From Callipepla californica brunnescens (taxonomy: Eukaryota > Chordata > Aves > Galliformes > Odontophoridae), in contig JALIRH010000002.1 in NCBI GenBank assembly GCA_023055505.1, forward strand, positions 19,116,937-19,180,936: a stretch of 64,000 nucleotides of DNA. The letters are read 5' to 3'. Both the position numbers and the translations under genes were made by a program. The notes under the pieces are model-generated. The model did no database searches, had not been told where the DNA came from, and saw only the letters and a program-made list of their open reading frames with translations. Positions 24,901-36,900 of this stretch are shown in pieces (positions within the stretch are counted from its first letter, which is position 1; each line of letters begins with the position of its first letter).

Positions 24901-27900
24901 GAAAGAGGGACCACGGCTGAGGAAACCTCCTGGACTTTCTTCCAGACAAATTTCCGGGGATTCTGTTTCAGTATACAAGTTGTGATATGCCTTTTTAACA
25001 AGCCTGCAGTAAATCCGTGTTCCAGATGTGTTCTGTCCTTTATTCTACCTGAATTATTTAGTTACTTTGCTCTGAGATTATGTTGCTGATAATATTAGAA
25101 GACAGCAGCAATCCCTAGATTTTATCTTTCTCAAGCAAATCGTGGATGGAGCAGAAGAATACAGATTCTTCATTCCTTCACCATACATCCTTTCTACAAT
25201 TAGTAGAACACTCTCTAAAGGATCTGTTACGACAGGACAAGGAGAAACAACAATTAGTTGTTCTGCTCCTGATGATTTCATTTGCTGTTACCTGGAGTCT
25301 GGCTGTTGAAATGAATGCAGAGCCTTGAGGCAAAGCCTGGAGTCGTGCACACAGTGACCTATGGTTGGCTCTGGTCTAAAAGGTTCCTTTCTGAAGGTCT
25401 GCTGGTACGTCAGCCCAGAAAGGGAGTGCTGTCAGGGACGTGCCCTGTCCTTGTTAGCAATGGGATACAGCTGTGCACTGGGCCTGTGCTTGAGGTTCTT
25501 GGGTGCAGCATTAGCACGTCTTCGACGTATCCCTTTGTGTTGAAAAGGCATTTGGAACTGAGCTGCTTGTTGTACGTACAAAGCAATTATTTCTTCAAGT
25601 TGCTGTAATTGGGGAAAATTGAGCTGATGAACTTGGCAACAACACGAAAGAGTCTGACAATTATTGAACACATTTTTACTTGGAAAGCAAGAAATGTTTG
25701 CAAACAAGCAAGCATGTATAATTTTTGTAGCTACATCATTTGTAATGTAGGGGTTGCAGATGCCTGTTCTCCAACCTGCTATTTTAAATCACAGAGGAAA
25801 GCAGTGGGACTTCATGAAGTTTCAAGACCTGCCAGCTCCAAAATCAAGATAACTGCATTTTCAGATCAACATTTGTGCAGAAATAGTTGTGGCTTTTTTG
25901 GTAACATCACTGAATGTTTCACGTGATTTTTATGCATCTGCTGTACATGGAGAAGGGGTCTGTTAATAATGAGCAATTCAATTGTTCCATAAAGCTGCTT
26001 TCCTATGAACAGCCATGAACTTAAGCCATGCTGTACTTAGAGATCTGCTGAGGTCTGTTCAGAGGGGCTGTTAGTATGAGCTCTACTGCATGTCAGAGTG
26101 TTCTCAGCAGGGGATATAGTATTTCTATTTTAAAATAAAGCTATTGCATCAAGGCATTGAAAATACCATGCTGGGTAGGAATTAAGAGGTGTGTGTGTGT
26201 ATCTGTGTATTTATGTATTTGTTTAGGATTGGACCTAACGTGAATCGTAATACATGCCTGTATATCTGTCACGTGAACTTCAAAATTCAAACCTTAGGAA
26301 TTAGTTTCAGCTGTGATCTGTGGCAGCAGCATCACTGAATGCAGTTGCTGATGGTTGTATTTGCTTACAAAATAATAGAAGTTTTGTAAGTCTAAACGTT
26401 TTGGGAGCTTTTTGGTCGTCAGTGTTGTCACTGGTGGCAGTGTCCCAAACTCCTGGCTATTTGTGCATTTCTGGTTTGAAATTAACTTGTAAAATAACAC
26501 TGAAACTTTACCAAGACAACAGAATGTTTTATAAAATATTTTACAAATTTAAAGAGTAAGCCAACGTCTTTTAAAAGAAGACAGCAGTGTTCGTGCTACG
26601 AGACAACCAGCAAAATACACACTGTTATGGAGCACCAGGTCATCTGCCTTGGGAGTAACAGCTGACACTGCTGCTCCTGTAGTAAGGATCATCCTGCTTC
26701 AGAGATGCAGTCCCACACAGACGTGCCCAGAGTGCCTGGGATGCTTCTGAAGGGATAACTTTTTCTGAGTAGCTTGAACACCTTTTTTGCTTCTGTTCTG
26801 CTCTTCTGAATTGTTGCTGCTTTGTGACCTCAGACTTCTCAGTACTGCATTCAGCCTAAAGTACAGTACTCCCAGTACCACCTGAAGCCATTGAGGGCTG
26901 CAGTGTTGCATTGATCAGAGAGTGTTTCTGTGCAGTCTTAGTGTTACCGTAGTAGCAGAATGCATGTGGAAGATGGAGGTGGGAAGGAACCTGTGCTGGC
27001 TGCATGGTGCCAGCTCCTGATGTCTGCAGCATTCTTTTCTGCTCCAGCTGCTTCTGGTAGTTCTTTTTAGCTTTGGTCTGTGGGTGAAAAACGCTTCTGT
27101 TAACAAAACCGTTTTGCCCTTCTTGATCATTTAAGATATGCTGTGATCGCTTTTGGATGTGCCAGCTGTCCCAAACTTACCTGTGGACGAGAAGGCTGTG
27201 GAACTGAGTTCTGCTATCACTGTAAGCAGATTTGGCATCCGAACCAGACCTGTGATGCTGCTCGTCAGGAGAGAGCTCAAAGTCTGCGCCTGAGAACAAT
27301 TCGTTCCTCTTCCATCAGTTACAGCCAGGAATCTGGAGCAGCAGGTATGTATGTGTGATCAGGATACCGTGCCTATGGAACACCTTCCTAGTGCCATTGC
27401 ACAATTAACTTTGAGAGAACATAGCAGTAGCTTGGAAGATAGCTCGTTTGTGTTTCAGGGAAAGAAAATACATGTTTTTAGGTTTGAAATCAAATTTTTC
27501 CTTAAGTTAATGCTTGAGGAATTCTCTGACCATGGCAGGTGGCTTTGCTTTGAGAAGGATGTCAGCATTTTCAATTCTTACTTCATAACTGAGTGAGAAC
27601 TCTTAAGAAACTTGCTACAAAGCAAGTCTGTGTTTGTCAGGCTGCCTCTAATAGTTGCATCACTTACACACTGGAAACATATATTTGCTATACTGTTGGT
27701 GAAATTTCACAAGGCTGCTAGTAGTAAATGCTGTAAAACTCAATTAGCACTCCTCCCCCTTCAAACACTTGATTTTCTGCTTTCAAAAGAGTGTGTTGAT
27801 CTGATGCCAACTCTGCTTGACACATCTTTTTTGAGTAGGCTAGTCCCTGCTCACATGGAGTTACCCAATTTTCCTTTTTCAACAATTTCTTCATTTTTTT

Positions 27901-30900
27901 GACTATCAGAAACCAAGCAGTTCCAGCTTCTGAAAAACTAAACATAGGCGAGAATGGGCTTCAGGTTTTGCCAGGTTTTTGATCTGTTTGGTAGCTTTTG
28001 TGTCTGGCCAGAGCACAGTACATATTTTGGGAAAGAGTCTATTGCGACTTGAATATGGTTAGAACTGTCGTTGCTTAATCCATCCCTTGCCTTGGGAGCC
28101 TTTAGTTTCTTGTTTGTTCTGGCTTATATTAACAAGGCACCATCTTTCCTTAGAAATTGGCATCTTGCTCTAGTTTTCAAGTGAATTCTAAAATGTAAAT
28201 AAGTTAGCATGCCAACTCCTCATTGTTTTCCTTGCAGTCCCTACTAGCGTGAGCATGGTAACTCTGCCACATCCATGCTGAGCTTAGTTACTGCCCTGTT
28301 CAGCTGCTCACTCCTGGCTGCCCTGGAGTCGGTACAAGCAGACAGTTCCTGCTGGTTCCTCACCTCTTTGGTTATTCCTTATACCAGGCATAAGATATAT
28401 CACTCTTTTCTTACTTTGCTTACCCTATTAGCACAGGGGTAAGAGACTGGGACTTCTGCAGTCAGGACCTGCAGGTTGCTTCATCTGCTGTGCATGAATA
28501 ACTAGTCTCAAAGTGCATGTGCTGACCAGTAATGGGAAGGAGCAAAGATCATGTCTGTGGTTGTGTCTGTGTACAAGTATTTTGCAGTTGCTCAGATGGT
28601 GGAGCTAGCTGCTAACCACAGGTTTTAAATATTTGACTTAAGAACAAGGGGAACCTCTGGACTTTTCCTTTTTCCTGCAGTTTTTTTTTTTTCCTATGAA
28701 ATAAGTATTGCTGTGAAGAGAAATCAGGATGAGGATAGTGGTACCAAAGGAATGCAGTTAATGGAGAACAGGAGGTGGGTTTAAGATAGGAAGACATAAT
28801 GTAACAAAGGCAGAATTCAAATAAAAGATTCATTACAGCATGAAATGTAAAAGAGGGTTATATTTAGAAAGGCCGTGTTGTCAGTCCTGTCTCAACATGT
28901 GTGTTTCATATCTGACTCTAATGTATTGCATTAAGCCTAGAAAATCCTCTCTCAGTATGTGCATTAACTCCTGAATCGCTTGAACGTGATCCGATATGCT
29001 TTATTTTTGATGAGTGCATCTTGGTCCAAGCCTTGCAAATACAAATAGCTGTCAGAGGAGTCATTGCCAAATGATGGTCTGTAATGCAAACTTGGGATAA
29101 ACTTTCTCCTTTTTCTCTTTTTTTTTTTTTTTTTTACATGGTGGTTCAGTCAGCTTTCCCAAACATCTGCCTGTGTTTTGATTAAATTGATTTGCCTAAA
29201 TAACTGATAAAATCTTAATACTCATTTTTAAACAGCGGATGACATCAAGCCATGCCCGCGCTGTGCTGCTTATATCATAAAAATGAACGATGGAAGCTGC
29301 AATCATATGACTTGTGCTGTCTGTGGCTGTGAATTCTGTTGGCTGTGTATGAAAGAGATCTCAGATTTACACTATTTAAGGTACGTTGAAGGAAAGAAGA
29401 TCTGCACGATTGGTAACTTACTTTCTCAAGTTATAGAGAAGTACGGTGCTGTGTGCTGTAAGTCTGGCTTTCTTCCTGCTAGAGGAGAGCATCAAACTTG
29501 AAGTGCCTATCTGAGAATTAAGTTAGTTTTCAATGCAAGTATTGCAAAATTAGTGTGCTGTTTTTCTTATAAAATGTTTCTAAGTTGCATGTGTACAGTG
29601 TGCACTTTGTAGAACAAATGGTGCTTTTTAGATGAGTGTAACCACTATTACTGATAATAAAACACTGCTGTACTGTGATCACAAGAAGCTGCACAGCAGC
29701 TCTGATCCTGTTGTTACCTCTGAACCACGACTAGGTGTGGGTAGAATGCAGTATGCATTCCTCTGCACTTCAAAATATGCTGGAAAGCCTCTCTAAAAAT
29801 CTGAGACAATAACTGATGATTTGGTATCTGTTGCTTGAACCTTAGAGCAGTAGTTCTATAACTAGATAGCTAATTGACATAACTATGCTGCACTTACAAT
29901 TTCTTTACGGTTTTTCTACTTCTGTTTTAGCCCTTCAGGTTGCACATTTTGGGGGAAGAAGCCATGGAGCCGTAAGAAGAAAATCCTGTGGCAATTAGGG
30001 ACGCTTGTTGGAGCTCCTGTAGGAATTGCATTGATAGCTGGCATTGCTATTCCTGCTATGATTATTGGAATTCCTGTGTATGTGGGACGGAAGGTAAAAT
30101 ACTATGGTTATCTTCACCAAAAGGGGTTGGGGGCTGGAGGAGAAATAATGGACTGATTTCAGCTGTGCTGTTATGTAGCTAGGTAGGTATAGGTAGCTAG
30201 GTAATATAGGTAGAAGAACACACTGAAAAAAGGATTTCTGTATTTTGCCATTTTACTTGTTCTTAATCTCTGGTCTCCATTGTGCCCATTAGAACTGAAC
30301 AGTCTTAGGAGGAGGGGGAAAGAAAAAAGAATCCTTATTTTTTATAAAGCAGTGAAGCTGAGCTTTAATGCTGCTGTGTTAAATGAAAGAGTGATTCTCT
30401 TAATGTAACTGTAACTTGTCTTTCTCAACACTGTGCTACTTTGATTTCATGTACAACAAGACCCATACCCTTTTTCACAGTAGTCATGCTTTATTCTCCT
30501 CCCAAGGTAAGTCGTGCACCCATTCCTATTGTAGTGCTTCCAGCTCTTTCAGCCCAGTTTCTCAAGACTAGTATGAGTTCTGGCATTTTTGTGGTTCTGT
30601 CAGGTTGGTGTTGTCCTGAAATTAAAACACATTTTCTTCCATCCATCCATCTTCTAAGTTAAATGAAAATGCTGAATACGTCCCTTGAAAGGGATAGCAG
30701 GGGCAAGAGTGATAGTTTGGGGAGTAATAAATAAATGCGATGGTTTTCTGTCAGCCTCACGTGGAGCTCATGATTGTCTTCTTTGGACTATTTTTCAGTC
30801 TTGGCCATTATAACCAGGTTGAGTGTCATATAAGAAAACTTCAGAACTTTCAAGTCTGTCTGTGACATCTGCTTCTCCCTAATGTGTAGGCCAGTTATCC

Positions 30901-33900
30901 TCTCAACAAAGAAATTAAAACAGGCATGATCTCCACTTGAGAAATCTGAGGTCTGTTTATTTCTTGCTTTTGCTCTGGTGCTTTAAGCTGCTGATTTTCA
31001 GGAAACTGAAGTTTCCTTGATGGGTCTTTAATTCTGCAGGTCCTTGTTTTGTACCTTTTTTAAACTGCATTGATAACATTTTACTTTTTCCAGTTTTTTT
31101 TTATTTCCCCTCAAAGATACTCTTATGAATAATGTTTTTCAGAAATCTATTCTTAGTGGCTCTGAAGTTGGGCCTGCTTTTTCAAATCATCTCATGCAAC
31201 TGTGCTCTGACCTGCTGTTTTCCTACAGATCTTACTCCTTTGTCACCAGTCACCTGGCTCACAGTAAATCTTTGGTGACATCTGAAGGAAAAAAAAGGAA
31301 CAGGTCTCCAGTTTAATCTGCTGGCTGTCTTTCCTTTCTGTTAAATAGCAAATGGATTTTGGTCTTCTTGCTGGCATTGTACTTGTAGAATAACTTTATG
31401 TTGGCTTTATCTTTTTTTTTTTTTTTTTTGTCTCCTCTATTTTAACCTTTCTGATTTTTGTCTTGACACCCTCATGCTGTTCCTTTGTACCCATTGAAAG
31501 TAATCTGACCTACTTTCCATTTTTTAGTGCTGCTTCTTCAGTAAAGGAAGCCGTTTTGTTCTGCAGCATTCATTTCCTCAATGGGGAGAGTTTGTGCTCA
31601 TATTGCTGTAGCTTCTGAAAGGAAGCACTAGTTATTCTCACTCATTTTTGTAGGTATTCATCTGGTAACCCATCACTTTTCTGCTATTACTGAAATCTCT
31701 CTTTGTTTGGCCCAATGCTTTTATTTGGGCACTCTTTGCTCAGAACTATGAAGTCTCTTAGCAGTGTTCGCAGAGTCATAGAGTGGCTTGGGTTGGAAGG
31801 GACCTCAGGAATCATCAAGTTCCAACCCCCCAGCCACAGGCAGGGTTCCCAACCACTCGATCACATACTGGATCAGAATACCCTGTCCCACCTGGCCTTA
31901 AACAGCTCCAGAGACAGGGCATCCACAGCCTCTCTGGGCAGCCTGTGCCAGCACCTCACTACTCTCTCAGTAAGAAAAAAACTTTCCCCTGATATCTAAT
32001 CTAAATCTCCCTTGAATTTACCAGGGTGTTTCTGGATGGCATCCCTTCCTTCTGCTGTATCAGCTGCACTGCTGAGCTTGGTGTCATCAGCAGACTTGCT
32101 GAGGGTGCTCTCAGTCCCATCATCTGTCATTGATAAAGATGTTTAAGAGTACTGGACCTGAGACAGACCCCTCGGGAACACCGCTCATCACCAACCTTCA
32201 CCTGGACATAGAGCCCCTGACCACAGTCCTCTGGCTGCGACCTTCCAACCAATTCCTTATCCGTCGAATAATCCACCCTTAAAATCAGTGTCTCTCTGAT
32301 TTAGAGATAAGGCTGTGGTGGGGGGACCATGTCAAAGGCTTGCACAAGTCCAGGTAGATGACATCAGTTGCCTTTGTCCGTCAATGCCACCACGTTGGTC
32401 AGGCATGACCTTCCCTTGGTGAAGCCATGCTGGCTGGCTGGAATCATTCGCTCATCCCTCATGTGCTGTACCATCTCTTCCAGGAGGATCTGTTCCACGA
32501 TCCTCCAGACACAGAGGTTATTACTTTGTGTTTTTTTAAGAAATCTAAAAGGCTTATGGATTCTTTTTTGGCATGTTTCTTTTGTTTGGGTATAGCTAAA
32601 ATTGACCATAGCAGTAAAATTCAGTACCTGGGAGGATCCTGCTAATGGCTCATGGAGCCCCTCAGCACCAGGTCTTCCTGGATTTGTAACTCCTACACAC
32701 TCAAGCTGTGAGAGTATTCATTTTTTTTCTTGTTAAACTACTACATACAGGCTGTCCCAGGTATGTTCCATGCTCATGTGTCCCCTCACTCCCTGTTGTT
32801 CTCTGTATAATGTACTTCAGAGCAAGTGCATGCATTCTCTATGTAGAACCACAGTGTTTCCTCCTTCCTTTCCTTGCCTGTCCTGCCTGGATGAACACAA
32901 ATTCTTATTTTATTCCAGAATGAGAACTACCATACCATATCTCAGATGTAATTTATAGAGGAGAGCACACTGTAAAACTTAGTTTTACTTGTGATGGTGT
33001 TCTTTTTGCAGTGGCAGCTTGATGTTAAAAAAAACAAAACCAGACCCTGTGATTATCTTGTTGTTCTTGTTTTCTCTTCTTTAGATGTAGTGAGGATGAA
33101 CTTAGCCTCATGACAATTGTTGAGGCTATGTCCTGTTGGTCACTGGTAATTTTGTGTTAACTGAGATTTCTGACTGATGAAGCACACCTGCATGAAACGT
33201 TGTGCTCTTAGGGTTAAATCAAACAAAGTAGGAAATCCCTGCAAAACAGTGATCCTTGAAAGCCTTCCGAGTTCATGTGGGATTCATTGCAGTTGAGTTT
33301 GGGATGGTCACGTTTCGGAGTTATGGCAGACTTGAAGCATGAGTAAGGGTTTTGGTTAGCAGATCCTTCTGAGGCTTCGCAGCGCTTTTTACCCTTCCTC
33401 AGCAGCTTGTTGTGAGAGGGTGCCAGAGCAGTGGAGTTCTCCCTCTCCCTCTCTCCAGGTTATGTTTGGTGAAGGCTGCCTGACTGCAGGATTTTCATGC
33501 CTCTGTTGTTTCAGTCTGCGTTACCATAGATGTAATAATCTGAAAATGCCACTCCATATTGTTCAGGGAAAGATAACAGGGAATAGGAAGTGTCAATTTG
33601 CTCAGAGGCAGCAGTCCTTTGATCTTCAACATTGTTTACTTTTCTCAACCATGTAAGCTGGAGCAGTGATTCAATAAATCAACTGCACCAGCAACAAAAG
33701 CTTTTCAGTGATTTAGCTTTCTTGAGGCTGAAAGTAAACGCTTAGGAGATGATTTGGAGGACTTCTAACTTCTAAGACAGTTGTCTTAAATTAAGATGTG
33801 TAAGAATTTTCTTCTTTTGGATAGGTTGAGGAGTAAATCATGGCATAGAATGTACAGAAGAGAGCAGGATACAGATTCCAGACTGTGTTGGTTTTTCCGT

Positions 33901-36900
33901 TGTTTCAGCAGTGTATTATTGATGAATGTAGAACTCTAAAAGCCCTTCCTCCTCTTCCCTCCAGATTCACAATCGATACGAAGGCAAAGATATTTCGAAG
34001 CACAAGAGGAACCTGGCCATAGCAGGGGGTGTAACCCTGTCCGTAATTGTTTCTCCAGTTGTAGCTGCAGTAACTGTAGGTAAGCACATATTCCTGTTCT
34101 GTATGTTGATTGGTGACACCTTCCAACCAGAGCTGTGCTCACGAATAAAACACTCAGCTGAGATAAGTCCTTATTGTTCCCTTTTGCAGTTAGGGAAATC
34201 AGGACATGAAAACAAAACCCAAAAAGCACTGTGGTTCTACATTTAGTGGGGCAGAATGGAGAATAGCATGCTTTGGGAAACGTAGCATAAAATGATGAAC
34301 TAATTATGTTTATCTTGCAAATTGAAGTTGTCACGTTGTCATCTCTCTTAACTGAAATATTTAGAGTCTTTTCTAAATCACTAAGACAAAGCTTCTGCCA
34401 CAGTAAAGAAGCTGTGATGTTGAAAGGAATTGTCCAGCACTCCTTGCTCATTGCCTTTTTTTTTTCCCTTTGTGGCTGCATAGTAAGCTGCTGTGGGTAA
34501 TGGATTCGCATTGAGATTCCCCACTTAGTTTTAAGCCAGATCAGTCCCCTGATGGGCTCCATCACACAGCTGTGTGTGCAGTATTCCTCCTTTTGCCAGA
34601 AATGAGACAGAGAGAAAAATCTGTGGCCTTTGGAAGAAGGGGTTTCTTTTAGCCAGAGATGGTCTAAGTTGGCCATGAGGTTGGACTTTGCAGTGGCTCT
34701 CTGTCTGTCCTGGCTCTTTCAGAAGTGCCAGCTTGCCAATTTACGTGCCAAAGGAATTAACTTCCACAGTCCATTAAAAGTGGTGGGATAAAAGTGTGCA
34801 TAATATTTGCATTTTAGCCCATGGCTTCTTTCAGTGCTTCCCCCCTGCTCCTTGCCCCCAAGAGTTGTTTACATCTAAGGAAAAACTGTGTAATTAAATT
34901 CTTAAATGCAATCGGCACAATACAGCAAGTGTGAAAGAGCCAACAGTAATAACCATGGTGAGTCTGGGGGACTTCAGTGAATGCAAAATCCAATAGAATT
35001 TATATGAATATTCAGTATATTCTTTTTTTCCTCTATAAAAGAGGTGATAGACACAGCAGCTCACCCAGCGGTATGCTTCTCAGTTCTGAGAGAGGGCTCT
35101 TGTGCCCACTGAAAGTACTTCTGCTGTCATCTCACCTGATTTATCAGTATTTCTTAATCTTACTCTCTCCTAGTTTCTTTGAAGTGTGAAATGTTGAGTA
35201 AACGTGGACTGTGAAATCGCTTTTCATAAGAGAGTGCAAAATGTAAGTCACATTTAGTTAACTTGGAGTGGTACCTTCCTCTGCAGGTATTGGTGTTCCC
35301 ATTATGCTGGCTTACGTGTACGGAGTTGTTCCGATTTCCCTGTGCCGAAGCGGAGGCTGTGGTGTTTCAGCAGGCAATGGGAAAGGTGTCAGGATAGAAT
35401 TTGATGATGAAAACGATATAAATGTTGGTGGAACGAATGCAGCTGTAGGTAAGGAAGTGTTTTGTATTCTGGATTTTGTGACGGGCTTGTATTTGATAGC
35501 CTCAGATACCCACAGCAGTTGCAGAAGAGGTGCTGTGCAGTCAGGGCTGCCTCGGCTCCTTGTTACACTTGCTACCCATGGACAGCTTTTCAGCATCCTT
35601 AGTATGTTGTATCTGATAAAAGCATTGCAGCAACTCCAAGGCCCCATTTTCACTGACCTTTTTGTCCCTGTGCTTCTGTGAATGACGAGCTTTCCTCCTT
35701 CCTTTCTGTCCAGATACCACTTCAGTCGCAGAAGCACGTCACAACCCCAGTATAGGCGAAGGAAGCGTTGGTGGGCTGACTGGCAGCTTGAGTGCCAGTG
35801 GGAGCCACATGGATAGGATAGGAGCCATCCGAGACAACCTGAGTGAAACCGCCAGCACCATGGCGCTGGCTGGGGCTAGCATCACAGGCAGTCTGTCTGG
35901 AAGTGCAATGGTTAACTGCTTTAACAGGTAAGAGACGTTTGTCCTGCCATATAGCATCCGGCTCGGAATGTAAGCAGTGAAAGTTTGATCTTAGGTTTTT
36001 TTTAAGGTGTTCTGCTTCCCACGAGTGGCAGCAAAGTGCCTCACATCTAAACATGGCCATGTTCTCTAGTGGGAGTGCTCTCTGTGTGCATCTCACACCA
36101 ACATCGTGAATTCTGACTTGTGAACACCTTGGCCTGGCTTCAGTGCCTGCTGTGAACTGGGGTCTCGCTGTCTGTAAGACAGGGACTATCCGGAAAGGAT
36201 TCAGTGTGTGTAGGGTTGTGGAAGGAATTTACTCCTTGAGAAAATGAGTCCTGTTTAGCAGCTCATTTAAATAGCTTGCAGGTGCAGGCCATGCAGAAAA
36301 AGGAGGGCAGGGAAGCACTGAGAGCTTCCTTACTCTAGAGCACGTGTTCCAAGCTGTGGCTGCGGGCTGAGGTACCCCTGTCCTCCTCTTGAAGGAGCTG
36401 AGAAAGGAAAGCAAAGCAAACCCTTCCAGTTCATGCAGATGAAGAAAGCATTTGGAAAAGAGCTTATAATTTGATTTCTGATTTGTCTGCTTGTGTTTTG
36501 GGGTTTCTGTTGAAATGGACAACAGTACAGCAAAGCAGAGTACAGAACACAGTTCTCTGCTTGTTAATTGATAAGTCATGATCTTGCAGCTGGGACAACA
36601 TGGCAACTGTCACAAATTTGTTTCCTTCTCATCTGTTTTCACAGTTTTTGGTGTGGTACCTTATCTGTGAAAGAATTGTAGCTCAGCTTGGGACTCATTT
36701 GTGTGACTCTCAGGGAGGAAATAACCCAGGAACTCTGCTTTGTGTGCGACATTTTACTTTGTTGGCAATTTCATCTGTGTTGTTTTTTTTTAACTGTGCT
36801 TACTGCTGAGCAGTGGAGAAGCTTTACAAGGTGATAGTAATTTTCAGCTCGGGTGCTTTAACTGCAGCAGCAGCTCACGCAGCTCTTTTTCTTTCTCTCC

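Larger units (their letters stand above)
21916..27135 (+). other. RNF19A: RNF19A intron between coding exons 1 and 2
   Basis: A 5.2 kb intron from GTATGT to TTTAAG. Contents: a 16-base C run (22092-22107), a reverse CR1 (24360-24705) and a possible short forward CR1 piece (25190-25245). No further exon was recognised. Confidence 0.85.
30094..33964 (+). other. RNF19A: RNF19A intron between coding exons 4 and 5
   Basis: A 3.9 kb intron. It contains a small TAGG-like tandem patch (about 30176-30214), a T18 run (31412-31429) and a 750-base reverse-oriented CR1 (31768-32520). No exon was recognised. Confidence 0.85.

Noticed and set aside
33936..34676. A 246-codon open frame on the - strand
   Set aside because: It runs antisense across RNF19A coding exon 5 and its intron, and shows no family motifs and no splice or poly(A) context. 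It is best explained as chance openness.
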